DNA from: Opitutaceae bacterium
GTDB taxonomy: Bacteria > Verrucomicrobiota > Verrucomicrobiia > Opitutales > Opitutaceae
DNA length: 64,000 nucleotides
NCBI GenBank assembly: GCA_030648295.1
Contig: JAUSID010000180.1
Span: 16,613 to 80,612, forward strand
Reading direction: 5' to 3'
Shown: one piece after another, positions 19,514 through 27,522 of the stretch
How positions within the stretch are numbered: position 1 is the first letter of the stretch
Layout of the letters: the number at the start of each line of letters is the position of its first letter
The notes under the pieces: generated by a model
Databases searched by the model: none
What the model was told of the DNA's origin: nothing
Seen by the model: only the letters and a program-made list of their open reading frames with translations
Made by a program: the position numbers and the translations under genes

Positions 19514-22069
19514 TCACGGCCACTCGACTTCGTACCACAACGTCCGGTGTTCCGGGCCAATCTTAAAACGCGATCGCTCGGCTCCATCCGCGGCGACGAT
19601 CTCGCGGCCGCGCTGTCCTCGACCGTCGAGCACGAACACCCGCGCGCCGCGTCGCGGCAATGTGATCTCCGCGGCGATGCCGTTGACCTGCGCCGGCCCG
19701 GTGCCCCACTGGTTGCCGACCGAGGTGCGGGCTTCGTTCCATTTCATCCCGCTGTTCTGCGCCGAGCCCACCGCCGCCAGCAACGCCCGGCTGCTTTGTT
19801 CCAGCGGCTGGCCGTCCATGCTCGTGAGCACAAGCACGGCGTAGTCGCGCTCCACTGCGCCGACCGCCAGCGTCATGCCGCTGAGTGTGAACCGCTGTCC
19901 GCCGACGAGTCCCCACATCGCGCGAGTGGCGGGCGTGTTGAGAATCACGTGAGCGCGATTGGCCTCGGTTGCATCCCAGATCGCGCGGCCGTCCGGTGAG
20001 GCGAGCCGTTTTCCCGGTGGCGCAGACACCTTTGCCGCCGTCGTCGCTTTCGGATCAATCCCGAGCCGGTGCGTGAGCCCAAGCGTCGCGGGCAGCATCT
20101 TGTCCACCGTGCCGGCCGCGGTCAGCGGCAGCGGTGCGAGATCGCCATGCCGGAACATCCGCGCGAACGCACTGAAGAGCGCGAGCTTGGCCGGCTGGCC
20201 ATTGAATGAGAAATAGCGCTGGACCTTGTCCGAATACCAGCCGCCGTCGCCGCCGCTATGATATTGGAAAAAGAATATGCCGTCCCAGTCCTGAAGCGCC
20301 GCGATCATCGCCGCGAACGGCACGACGCTGGCGGCGTAGTCGTGCGGATCGGGGATGTTCCATTCCGACATCGTGTACGGCCGATCCAGCAGCCGCCACG
20401 GGGCGCGTCCCAGCATCGCATCCGTCTCCGGCGTGCGCTCCATCGGCGTGTTCGGGAGGTTCCAGTCCACGGGATCCCACGGTTTGCGCGGGAACCGCGG
20501 ATGCTGCCAATACGCGTGAATGTCCGCATAGTCGCACGTCGCCGCCACGATTTGGGGCGAGTGATAATTGATCTGCGACGCGGTGATCGGCACGCGCACG
20601 CCGAGATCCTTTTTCAGAAAGTCGACGAGATCGCGGATGAACGCCGTCTCGGTGTCGGCCATGAACCGGAGCGCGTCGCGTTGCGCGAGTTCGCTCCAGC
20701 CGGCGACCGGAATATCAACCGTGCGCGCCTCGAGCGTCTGACCCGCGGGCACCACGACCCAATCGCCTCCCCGCCGGAGCGTGAGTCCCGCGAGCGAAAA
20801 CGCGACCGGACTGGTGCCGAATTTGAAGCAGATTCGCGCCATACCCGGAATCTCATCGCTGGCGCGAAACACGCGATGGATGCGCTGCCACTCGGACCCG
20901 AGCGAGAGCGTCTCGCGGAATCCGACCGGGTTCCAGTTGGCAGGACCCGCGTTCGAAACATCGACGAAGAGCGACCGCGACGCGGTTGCGCGGACCCAGA
21001 ACGACAACGTGTGGACCTGGCCGGGTTCGAGTTTGAGGTTCGGAAACTGGATTTCGTTTGCGCTCATCTCGCCGCCGGCACTGGCGGGCTGGAGCAGCAG
21101 CGCGGGGGTGCCGGGCTCCGGGCCCGGCTGGCCGAAGCGCGTCGCGAGCGGATGCTCCGCGCTCTGCTTGACGCGCCACGCGCCCAGGCCGGCCTTCCAC
21201 GCGCTGGAGTCGGCCAGGGTCGCGCCGAGCGGTTCGTTCGCGCCGGCCCACGACTTCCGCAGCGCCGCGGTGTTCGCGTAATGCTGCGTGAGCCACGCGT
21301 TCCACTGGCGCTTGAATTCGCCGCGATACGGTTCCGGCAGTCCCGCCGCAATGTCGGGCCCGAGTTTGCTGAACGAGTTCTCGTTCGTGATCTCGATCAT
21401 CGCGATGCCCGGATCATCGACGCGCCGGAGTTTCCGGTACGGATTTTCGTGCCGCAGGTAATCGCGGCAAAACTCCTTCAGCGCCGCGCGCATCGCCGGC
21501 ATGAAGTAGAGCAGGTACTTATCGTACCGGACGGCGTAGGGCAGCCCGTCACGCACCACGCCCTCGGCGCGGCCAAGTTCGCGACCGACATGCAGGTTCA
21601 GATTCGCATAGATGCCGTGGCGGTGCAGTTCGTTGAGAAAATAATCCTGCCGCTCGATCTGGTCGGGGTTCAACGTGCGGTGGCCGGCGACGACGGCGCC
21701 CCAGATCCCGCGCGGCGCCGGCGACGTGTCGTGATGATGCATCCGCACGGCGTTGACGCCCAGTTTGGCGAGGTGCGCGGCGACCTTCGCGGCATCGGCG
21801 TGCTCGGGAAAATTCGCGCCGAAGCAGGTGTTGAAACCCCAGATCCTAAGCCGGCCGGCGTCCGTGAAAAAATGGCCGTCCTGCACGCGGACAAATCCGT
21901 CGGCCCCAGCGGCTCGCGGCGAAAGCGCCGACAGATTGGTGATCGACGGCGAAGCATCATCGCCGGGAATGACAAAGGGGAATCGCTCGTCCGCGGCACG
22001 GGCGGCAAACACGGCTGGAATTGCGCCGGCGCAAAGCAGCCGGAGTAAACGCGTCACGGAGGGGCACAT
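19514..22069 (-). CDS. Secreted TIM-barrel glycoside hydrolase with an inserted carbohydrate-binding module
   Basis: An 851-residue exported enzyme. The ATG at 22069 is chosen because it gives a clean signal peptide (RLLRLLCAGAIPAVFAARAA). The first ~300 residues resemble a GH5/GH2-clan barrel (RIWGFNTCFGANFP; VNAVRMHHHD), with a probable acid/base in IEITNENS (Glu230). The barrel is then interrupted by a jelly-roll module (~330-440; PNLKLEPGQVHTLSFWVRA). It resumes and supplies a probable nucleophile in YTMSEWNIPD (Glu569). The C-terminus is a small beta domain. It is probably a polysaccharide-degrading enzyme of the periplasm or outside; the substrate is unknown. It has its own promoter region and convergent decay remnants downstream. 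Confidence 0.75.
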   Translation of the reverse strand: MCPSVTRLLRLLCAGAIPAVFAARAADERFPFVIPGDDASPSITNLSALSPRAAGADGFVRVQDGHFFTDAGRLRIWGFNTCFGANFPEHADAAKVAAHLAKLGVNAVRMHHHDTSPAPRGIWGAVVAGHRTLNPDQIERQDYFLNELHRHGIYANLNLHVGRELGRAEGVVRDGLPYAVRYDKYLLYFMPAMRAALKEFCRDYLRHENPYRKLRRVDDPGIAMIEITNENSFSKLGPDIAAGLPEPYRGEFKRQWNAWLTQHYANTAALRKSWAGANEPLGATLADSSAWKAGLGAWRVKQSAEHPLATRFGQPGPEPGTPALLLQPASAGGEMSANEIQFPNLKLEPGQVHTLSFWVRATASRSLFVDVSNAGPANWNPVGFRETLSLGSEWQRIHRVFRASDEIPGMARICFKFGTSPVAFSLAGLTLRRGGDWVVVPAGQTLEARTVDIPVAGWSELAQRDALRFMADTETAFIRDLVDFLKKDLGVRVPITASQINYHSPQIVAATCDYADIHAYWQHPRFPRKPWDPVDWNLPNTPMERTPETDAMLGRAPWRLLDRPYTMSEWNIPDPHDYAASVVPFAAMIAALQDWDGIFFFQYHSGGDGGWYSDKVQRYFSFNGQPAKLALFSAFARMFRHGDLAPLPLTAAGTVDKMLPATLGLTHRLGIDPKATTAAKVSAPPGKRLASPDGRAIWDATEANRAHVILNTPATRAMWGLVGGQRFTLSGMTLAVGAVERDYAVLVLTSMDGQPLEQSSRALLAAVGSAQNSGMKWNEARTSVGNQWGTGPAQVNGIAAEITLPRRGARVFVLDGRGQRGREIVAADGAERSRFKIGPEHRTLWYEVEWP

Positions 22070-22167
22070 GGCGGATTTGTTTCTGGCAGAATCGGGCCGC
22101 GACGAAATCCAAACCATGCCGCAATTCTTGCGATCTTCGTGCGAGCCGGGAAATCTCACACTCTCTT

Positions 22168-22184
22168 CTGCGGCGATACCGCAG
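22168..22184. promoter_or_regulatory. Palindrome upstream of the glycoside hydrolase
   Basis: CTGCGG-CGATA-CCGCAG is a perfect 6-bp inverted repeat about 100 bases before the hydrolase start. It could be a sugar-repressor operator. No regulator gene is nearby, so this is a weak call. Confidence 0.25.
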
Positions 22185-22236
22185 AGCGTCCGGATGCGTT
22201 TGCGCCGATGCCGCCCTCGCCGATTTCCCGGCTAAG

Positions 22237-22421
22237 CCGGAACAATTCAGTTCAACCGCGAATAGACGCCAATTCACGCGAATGGAGAGGACGCTTGGGG
22301 GAGCATGGAAACGATCAACCAAACGGTGACCATGGTCTCACTTGGGCAATCCTCTCCCTCCTCCTCTGGAATTTGCGTCCATTCGCGTTCATTCGCGGTT
22401 GTCCTCTGAATCTTTACGGCT
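22237..22421 (+). repeat. ~180-bp palindromic element, copy A
   Basis: Begins CCGGAACAATTCAGTT, then AACCGCGAATAGACGCC. The core contains ACGGTGACCATGGT, and it ends with CGTTCATTCGCGGTTGTCC. The two ends are imperfect inverted repeats of about 30 bp. Full copies B (47476-47658) and C (62561-62740, opposite orientation) match closely along the whole length. A half copy D is at 55586-55642. Confidence 0.85.
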
Positions 22422-22427
22422 AAGGAC

Positions 22428-22446
22428 AAAACCGCCTGGCGGTTTT
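22428..22446. terminator. Hairpin between the hydrolase and the 22541-23182 gene
   Basis: A perfect 9-bp inverted repeat AAAACCGCC-T-GGCGGTTTT, usable in both directions, lies about 95 bases past the stop of the minus-strand gene. The following T tract is short (TTTT within the stem), so strength is uncertain. Confidence 0.5.
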
Positions 22447-22540
22447 GTGTTAGCCCGCATGAACTCGAGGCCGGCGGAGAGACGCCGCACCGTGGCGGTC
22501 GGACAGGTGTGAAAACCAATCAGAGGGTCAAAAATGCGGG

Positions 22541-23182
22541 CTAATCCATTCGCTCGTCCGCGTCACCTTGCGGTTGATCCACGCCATCGATGCGATCGCA
22601 TTCCGGATGATCGCACGGCGTGAAGCCCGTGGCGCGATGACGGCAAAGCGATCCAAATCCCTCGATTGCATCGGTCGCGATTTGCCGGAGCGCGAGATCG
22701 AGCGCCGTGACCGCGGCGTCGCGTGCCACGGGATCGAGCGTGGGTGCCTCGGCTTGCAGCAGCACCAGCGCCTCGAACAGCGCCTGGCGGCCGGCGCGAA
22801 AATACGAAAGATAAGGATTCCGTCCACAGGGGCAGTCCGGGGCTGATGCCGGCTGCTCGGCGCTCCCGCAGCGCAGCGCGGCGAAAATGGCATCGAGTGT
22901 CTCGTCGAGCATGAAGATCAGCGCGCGCGGATTCGCGAGGGGAGTGTTGACGGGCTCCACGAACAACAGCTCGAGCCAGCGCGAGCGAATCTGTCCGCGC
23001 CTCAGTCGCATCGCCTGTTCCACTTCCTTCTGCATGACCACGGTGCGGGGCTCGGTGCTGCAGGAAACGGCCATCGACCATTTTCCGTTCACAATCGCGC
23101 GGGTTGTCGACCCGGTGCCCCCCGCTTTATTCGGAAGTGACGGCGCCGCCGAAAAACCATTCATGACCGGGCTGTGATCCAT
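22541..23182 (-). CDS. Hypothetical helical protein behind an FNR/Dnr-type box
   Basis: 213 residues from the ATG at 23182; an ATG at 23164 is equally possible and leaves a more usual leader behind the predicted promoter. The middle is helical and begins MQKEVEQAMRLRRGQIRSRW, then LELLFVEPVNTPLANPRALI. This recalls the RsbRD N-terminal domain of stressosome-like sensors. Cys/His residues cluster in CPCGRNPYLSYFRAGR and near the C-terminus (CRHRATGFTPCDHPECDR), which hints at metal or redox sensing. It ends the FNR-boxed cluster and may have its own promoter. I do not recognise the family with confidence. Confidence 0.6.
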   Translation of the reverse strand: MDHSPVMNGFSAAPSLPNKAGGTGSTTRAIVNGKWSMAVSCSTEPRTVVMQKEVEQAMRLRRGQIRSRWLELLFVEPVNTPLANPRALIFMLDETLDAIFAALRCGSAEQPASAPDCPCGRNPYLSYFRAGRQALFEALVLLQAEAPTLDPVARDAAVTALDLALRQIATDAIEGFGSLCRHRATGFTPCDHPECDRIDGVDQPQGDADERMD

Positions 23183-23221
23183 TGGAATGCAGGAGCCTAA
23201 CACGGAGTTCCTCCGCTGCCC

Positions 23222-23235
23222 TTGACGCAGATCAA
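23222..23235. promoter_or_regulatory. FNR/Dnr-type box upstream of the 22541-23182 gene
   Basis: TTGACGCAGATCAA fits the FNR/Dnr dyad TTGAY-N4-RTCAA. It overlaps the stop codon of the upstream Cys-rich gene. If it acts at -41.5, transcription would begin near 23187, just before the gene. The -10 region there (TTAGGC) is weak. Confidence 0.55.
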
Positions 23236-23450
23236 GGGTTTCTGGCCCTGTCCGTTTCCGTCGTGCCCCAGCGTTTCGCCTCCGCTTTCCGTCGGTTTTC
23301 CTCCTCGCGTTCCCGAATCCGGTGTTCGACCGGCACGGCAAACACGGCCTTGCTCCCGAGCACGCAGCCAGGCCGGCCCGGCACGCAGTCGGTCTTCAAC
23401 CGCAGGCAGCCGTCGGAATTGATTTCAAAATGAGGACAGGAAAAACTCAT
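23232..23450 (-). CDS. Small four-cysteine protein
   Basis: 72 residues. The ATG at 23450 is preferred because the conserved-looking part begins there (MSFSCPHF, then GCLRLKTDCVPGRPGCVL). Four cysteines at 5, 15, 22 and 29 could bind zinc or an Fe-S cluster. The C-terminal half is a charged helix (REREEENRRKAEAKR). It lies in the FNR-boxed cluster, 41 bases after the DUF59 gene. It looks like a real but uncharacterised small protein family. A role in redox or metal handling is inference. Confidence 0.55.
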   Translation of the reverse strand: MSFSCPHFEINSDGCLRLKTDCVPGRPGCVLGSKAVFAVPVEHRIREREEENRRKAEAKRWGTTETDRARNP

Positions 23451-23491
23451 CGGGGACGAAGCGGTGTGCGTCGGATGCGCCGGCAGGACGA

Positions 23492-23806
23492 TCACTCTGT
23501 GCCGAGGTGGCGGCGCGCTTCGGCGCTCAACATGTTGGGATTCCACGCGGGTTCGAACACCAGGTCGACGTTCACGGATTTGACGCCGGGCAGCCGCGCC
23601 AGCGCATTCTTCACGCCTTCGTGGATCCACGCGCCGGACGGGCAGGTTTCGGTCGTCAACGTCATGACGACGTCGATACTGCCGTCGGTTACCTCGACGC
23701 TGTAAATCAGCCCGAGGTCTACGATGTTGACCCCGAATTCAGGGTCGGGGATGGCGCGGAGCGCCGCCCAGGCGGAGGTGGAATCGGTGACAGCTTCGGA
23801 GTTCAT
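23492..23806 (-). CDS. DUF59/MIP18-type metal-sulfur cluster assembly factor
   Basis: A 104-residue protein of the PaaD/SufT/DUF59 family. It has IPDPEFGVNIVDLGLIYSV at the start of the fold and MTLTTETCPSGAW with the conserved Cys (about residue 55). It ends VNVDLVFEPAWNPNMLS, as in family members. Proteins of this kind help deliver or repair Fe-S clusters. Its ATGA overlap with the membrane-protein gene (23803-23806) indicates co-translation. Within an FNR-boxed cluster it probably supports Fe-S enzymes made under low oxygen or nitrosative stress; that link is inference. Confidence 0.85.
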   Translation of the reverse strand: MNSEAVTDSTSAWAALRAIPDPEFGVNIVDLGLIYSVEVTDGSIDVVMTLTTETCPSGAWIHEGVKNALARLPGVKSVNVDLVFEPAWNPNMLSAEARRHLGTE

Positions 23807-25215
23807 GTGACGGCAGCAGGCATGGGCGCGGCGGCGGGAATTTCCGGCCACCACAGGTGTTTGAGGACGCCGATCATATCGAGCGTGAAAAGTGCGACGC
23901 CGGCGGCCAGCACCCACGCGCCGGCTTGAAGCATCGTCTCGTTCAAAGTCCATGCACCGACCAGCAGCGGCGCCACGGCGGCGGTCTGAAGCCCGAGGCC
24001 CCACCGCTCCAGCCGCGGCCGGGTCAGCGCTGACGCGGCGGGCGTTGGCACGCGGCCGACCTTGGGGCCGTAGGCGCGCATCCAGGTCAGGAAGGGCACG
24101 ATTTTGCACATCATCCCGGCGATGCATGGCAACAGTCCACCGGCAATCGCGATCAAGGCGTACACCATCGCACTGAATCCACCCGGCGCCGAGCCCCACG
24201 GCGATCCGGGCCACGCGAGGGCGATCCCCGCGACCATCGCGGAGCTGATGCCGGCGCCGCCGACGAGAAACCAGCGGGTTCCAGGATCGAATGCGCGCTT
24301 CCGACGTGTCGCCAGCGCGCGCTTCATCGCCACGGCCGAGCAAATCCAGCCCGCGGCAATCGCCAGCGCGAAAAGAGTGGTCGGCAGCGCGACTCCGGCG
24401 GCGAGTGCCACCACCAGCCCGATCATCCCGAGTTGCGAAAGCCAGAGTCCGGCGTTGATGAGTCGCCAGTCGCGGACTTCGCCCAGCGTGAACATCGGCA
24501 CGAGTTGAAACGCGACGCCTTGGAGAAGCGTGATGAAGACGCCGACGAGTCCGAGATGGGCATGCGCCCGCAGCAGCGACAGCGGATCCAGCGGGATGAA
24601 GTGCCAGAATCGATTGGCGGCGAGGGTGACGCCCACGAGCGCGGTCAGCAGCATCCAGCCCGCGGCGAGCGAAATCGACCACGCGACCGCGCCGCTGCGG
24701 CCCGATCGCTTCACCGTTCGCCACGTGTTGTCGGCGAAGAGAATGATGCCGAGCGTCACCACGAATCCGAAGTGTCCGAGCAGCGCGAGATCCCAGACCC
24801 AGAACGAATACACCATCCCGGGAACGCCGACGGCGTGCAGCCCGAAATGCCACCACGCGCGCCGTTCGCTGCACAACGTGGTGCCGAGCGCGACGGGCGC
24901 GAGCTGGTAAACCGCGCCGCACGCGACGGTGATGAAAAATCCGAGCACCCACGCATGCGTGAGGGCCACGACCTGCGGGCTCGCATGCGTGAGGCTGAGC
25001 AGCGCGGGCTGCGCGAGCAGCAATCCGCTCGAAGCGACGAGCCAGGCGAGAGCCAGGCCCATGAACGCGAGCGGCAGCCGGCCCTGGTTGGCGAGCCAGC
25101 TCGAGCCCGGCCCCACGGGCAGCGTCGCGGCGCGCAACGGTGGCCGCGGCGCGGCGCGTTCAAGCGCGCTCAAGCTCGGTGACCCAACTGCCGTCGGGCT
25201 GAGCGGTGCATGCAT
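23803..25215 (-). CDS. Polytopic membrane protein resembling heme-copper oxidase subunit I or NnrS
   Basis: About 470 residues with roughly twelve hydrophobic helices. Conserved-looking histidines sit inside helices: LTHAWVLGFFITVACGAVYQ, and LLRAHAHLGLVGVFITLLQG followed by VAFQLVPMF. This HAHLG pattern resembles cytochrome oxidase subunit I-like and NnrS-like heme proteins, so heme binding is plausible. The ATG at 25215 overlaps the upstream DUF2249 gene by 56 bases; a TTG at 25245 is possible. It overlaps the DUF59 gene downstream. NnrS proteins protect against nitric oxide in denitrifiers. The exact family is uncertain. Confidence 0.7.
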   Translation of the reverse strand: MHAPLSPTAVGSPSLSALERAAPRPPLRAATLPVGPGSSWLANQGRLPLAFMGLALAWLVASSGLLLAQPALLSLTHASPQVVALTHAWVLGFFITVACGAVYQLAPVALGTTLCSERRAWWHFGLHAVGVPGMVYSFWVWDLALLGHFGFVVTLGIILFADNTWRTVKRSGRSGAVAWSISLAAGWMLLTALVGVTLAANRFWHFIPLDPLSLLRAHAHLGLVGVFITLLQGVAFQLVPMFTLGEVRDWRLINAGLWLSQLGMIGLVVALAAGVALPTTLFALAIAAGWICSAVAMKRALATRRKRAFDPGTRWFLVGGAGISSAMVAGIALAWPGSPWGSAPGGFSAMVYALIAIAGGLLPCIAGMMCKIVPFLTWMRAYGPKVGRVPTPAASALTRPRLERWGLGLQTAAVAPLLVGAWTLNETMLQAGAWVLAAGVALFTLDMIGVLKHLWWPEIPAAAPMPAAVT

Positions 25216-25723
25216 GGCGGAATCCGCGTTGAGTGGCCTCGCCAAACAGGTGGCACGGCTCGCGATCGGTGAGAGCGCGCAGCGCGCCGCCGGCCGGCAG
25301 CGATTCGAGCGCGTTCAAGATTCGGATCAGCGGTTCCGGTGGCTCCAGCCCGCGGGCGTCGAGCTCATATCGCTGGCTTCCGCAAGATGAGGCGGAGGGC
25401 GCGGCCGCAGGCGCGGTGCCGCACACCGGACCCGGCTCACGGCTCGCGACGGGCGCCAGCTTGGTGATCTTCACGCGAAAATCCTCGGGCCCGCGCTCGA
25501 GGTATTCCCAGGCGAACGCCTCGCCGAACTCCGCCGAGAACTGATAATAGAGCGGCACGGGGTCGTGATCATTGAGCAGCACGAAGTATTCGCCGACGGG
25601 CAGGTCGAGCCAGCGCTGGAAGATCTGCGCGTGCTTCACGCGACACGGAATGGGCCGGACATCGAAGACGGCGCACGGATCGATGGGGCCGGAGGACGGT
25701 TGGACTGTGTTGGGGACGAGCAT
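25160..25723 (-). CDS. Tandem DUF2249 protein
   Basis: 187 residues from the ATG at 25723 (a GTG at 25774 is in frame). Two copies of a DUF2249-type fold are visible. The first is FDVRPIPCRVKHAQIFQRWL, then NDHDPVPLYYQFSAEFGEAF; the second is YELDARGLEPPEPLIRILNA, then LTDREPCHLFGEATQRGF. They are joined by an Ala/Ser/Cys-rich linker. DUF2249 domains occur beside hemerythrins, NO reductases and nitrite-reduction genes. This is the first gene of the cluster and lies behind a well-placed FNR-type promoter, so low-oxygen or NO-responsive expression is likely. Confidence 0.8.
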   Translation of the reverse strand: MLVPNTVQPSSGPIDPCAVFDVRPIPCRVKHAQIFQRWLDLPVGEYFVLLNDHDPVPLYYQFSAEFGEAFAWEYLERGPEDFRVKITKLAPVASREPGPVCGTAPAAAPSASSCGSQRYELDARGLEPPEPLIRILNALESLPAGGALRALTDREPCHLFGEATQRGFRHACTAQPDGSWVTELERA

Positions 25724-25780
25724 GGATGTGATGGGTGGTGGGTGCTTCACACCGGAAGGGCGTGGCGCTTTCACGGGTTG

Positions 25781-25822
25781 AGTATCTCACGTGGCGGCCC
25801 GACGCGCATTGATGCGGGTCAA
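25781..25822 (-). promoter_or_regulatory. FNR/Dnr-type class II promoter for the DUF2249 cluster
   Basis: TTGATGCGGGTCAA (25809-25822) fits the FNR/Dnr dyad. On the minus strand GATACT (25786-25781) is a good -10. With a start near 25774 the dyad centre falls at -41.5, the textbook position for FNR-class activation. The leader to the ATG at 25723 would be about 50 bases. Confidence 0.65.
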
Positions 25823-25879
25823 GGAGCCCGCGTTTTTCCCACCGCGGCACCACGGGCCGCAACCAAGGGACGTCCCTCT

Positions 25880-25995
25880 TGGAAATCTTGAAATCGGGCA
25901 TCTTGAATCGGGCATCTGCCAATTTCCAATCCATTGAATTTGTCGGGTCTTCCAAATGACAGATTCTAGATGACCGATGACCGATTTCACGATTC
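25880..25995. repeat. Degenerate 7-bp-period repeats before the epimerase gene
   Basis: Units such as GGGCATC-TTGAATC-GGGCATC and GATGACC-GATGACC recur with a 7-base step. A similar mix of GGGCATC and AGATGAC units lies at 40070-40170. The remaining bases to the epimerase start hold no recognised feature. Confidence 0.45.
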
Positions 25996-26134
25996 CCCAA
26001 AATCGTCGCGAAAGTGCACGATCCGGATCGATATCAGCACACGCTGGTTGGCCAGCTTTGGCGTCTTCCCATCTCCGTTCCTGCCGGCTTGTGGACGACG
26101 CGGCGGCGCCCAAGCTCCGTTTCGTCCGCTCAAC

Positions 26135-27169
26135 ATGAAGTTACGGTTCCACCTCTACACGCTCGAACTCAGGCACGCGTTCACGATCGCGACGAGTTCG
26201 CGGACGACCACGCCCGCGATGCTGCTCGAGCTCGAGCACGACGGGATCACGGGCCATGGCGAGGCCTCGATGCCCCCGTATCTCGGTGAAACCCAAGCGA
26301 GTGCGGCGGCGTTCTTCGCCCGCGCGGAAACCCTGCTGGCGCCGTGCCGCGATCCCTTTCTGCTCGAGGAAATCCTGCCGGCGATCGACGCGCTCGCTCC
26401 CGGAAACACGGCGGCGAAGGCGTCGATCGATATCGCGCTTCACGACTGGGTGGGAAAAAAACTCGCGGCGCCCTGGCATCGGTTGTGGGGACTGGATCGC
26501 GCGAAGGTTCCGCTCACTTCCTACACCATCGGCATCGATACGCCGGAAATGGTGCGGAAGAAAACGGAGGAGGCCGGGGCTTATCGAATCCTCAAGGTGA
26601 AACTCGGCCGTGGCGCTGCTGCCGACCGGACGTTGATCGAGACGATCCGCGAGGTCACCGACAAGCCGATCTCCGTCGACGCGAACCAGGGCTGGAACGA
26701 GCGCGAGCAGGCGTTGGAGATGATCGAGTGGCTGGCGGAGCGCGGAGTGATTTTCATCGAGCAGCCACTGCCAAAGGAACGTCTGGAGGACACGGCGTGG
26801 CTGTGCGAGCGGACTCCGCTGCCCCTGATCGCCGACGAAAGCGTGCAGCGGCTCGGTGACGTCGCGAAGGCGGCGGGCTTGTTTCACGGCATCAACATCA
26901 AGCTGATGAAATGCACCGGGCTGCGCGAAGCGCACCGGATGATCACGGTGGCACGCGCGTTCGGATTAAAGGTGATGCTCGGCTGCATGACTGAAACCTC
27001 GTGTGCGATCTCGGCCGCCGCGCAGCTTTCGCCGCTGGTGGACTGGGCCGATCTCGATGGCGCGCTGCTGATCGCGAACGATCCCTTCCGCGGTGCGACG
27101 GTGGAGGACGGAAAGGTGATGCCCTCAGATGCACCGGGCATCGGCGTGAAAAAGATCCGTGCCAAGTAG
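26135..27169 (+). CDS. Dipeptide epimerase (L-Ala-D/L-Glu epimerase type)
   Basis: A 344-residue enolase-superfamily enzyme. The ATG at 26135 is chosen because MKLRFHLYTLELRHAF is the normal family start. It has the KxK acid/base pair (ILKVKLGRG, Lys154/156), metal ligands Asp182 (SVDANQGW), Glu209 (FIEQPLP) and Asp234 (LIADES), a second base Lys256 (NIKLMK), and the specificity segment GCMTETS. These match muconate-lactonising-subgroup dipeptide epimerases, which recycle murein peptides in the cytoplasm. It stands alone; the upstream region contains short heptad-like repeats. Confidence 0.9.
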   Translation: MKLRFHLYTLELRHAFTIATSSRTTTPAMLLELEHDGITGHGEASMPPYLGETQASAAAFFARAETLLAPCRDPFLLEEILPAIDALAPGNTAAKASIDIALHDWVGKKLAAPWHRLWGLDRAKVPLTSYTIGIDTPEMVRKKTEEAGAYRILKVKLGRGAAADRTLIETIREVTDKPISVDANQGWNEREQALEMIEWLAERGVIFIEQPLPKERLEDTAWLCERTPLPLIADESVQRLGDVAKAAGLFHGINIKLMKCTGLREAHRMITVARAFGLKVMLGCMTETSCAISAAAQLSPLVDWADLDGALLIANDPFRGATVEDGKVMPSDAPGIGVKKIRAK

Positions 27170-27183
27170 GCCGGCGAGTCGTC

Positions 27184-27290
27184 CCTGGGAGCGCGGGCGT
27201 CACGCCCGCAAAGCTCGGAGCAGCGTTCGCCCCCGGAGATCGAAGTCGCGTCTTGAGCGGCGCTTCGTAGGAGCCGAGGTGACGAGGCTG
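27184..27290. repeat. Hairpin repeat and GCCGAGGT-ACGAGGCTG repeat after the epimerase
   Basis: 27184-27212 is a GCGGGCGTCACGCCCGC hairpin. 27266-27290 is the GTAGGAGCCGAGGTGACGAG unit, which recurs at 29243, 29331 (inverted) and 32772. Nothing coding is seen. Confidence 0.6.
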
Positions 27291-27320
27291 TGTGAAAACT
27301 CATCAATACCTCCCCTGCGT

Positions 27321-27403
27321 GTCATTCTGAGCGCAGCGAAGAATCCAAGAGACCGATGGCATACGCGCATCCTGCTGGATTCTTCGCTGGCGCTCAGAAT
27401 GAC
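27321..27403. repeat. 83-bp palindromic repeat, GTCATTCTGAGCG family, copy 1
   Basis: The arms GTCATTCTGAGCG...GAAGAATCC and GGATTCTTCGCT...CAGAATGAC are inverted. A second copy lies at 48496-48577 with a different loop. A further GCGGGCGAGACGCCCGC hairpin follows at 27459-27487. The element may act as a transcription barrier between convergent genes. Confidence 0.8.
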
Positions 27404-27522
27404 AGCGTTTTCTCACAGCCTGCTTCCGAGGCTGGAAAGCCGGTTCACGACTCGGTAATTGCGGGCGAGACGCCCGCGCTCCCAGGACAAGCGCTCCCAA
27501 GATACCCTTAACTGACCGCGAG

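Noticed and set aside
20258..22048. A 596-codon plus-strand frame opposite the glycoside hydrolase
   Set aside because: Arg-rich, no domain, antisense to a protein with signal peptide and catalytic motifs.
22237..22421. Insertion sequence
   Set aside because: Under 200 bp with no transposase. A MITE remains possible, but no autonomous partner is in the window.
23813..24952. Long upstream extension of the DUF59 frame
   Set aside because: The extension is out of frame with, and antisense in character to, the polytopic membrane protein. The DUF59 fold begins at the ATG at 23806.
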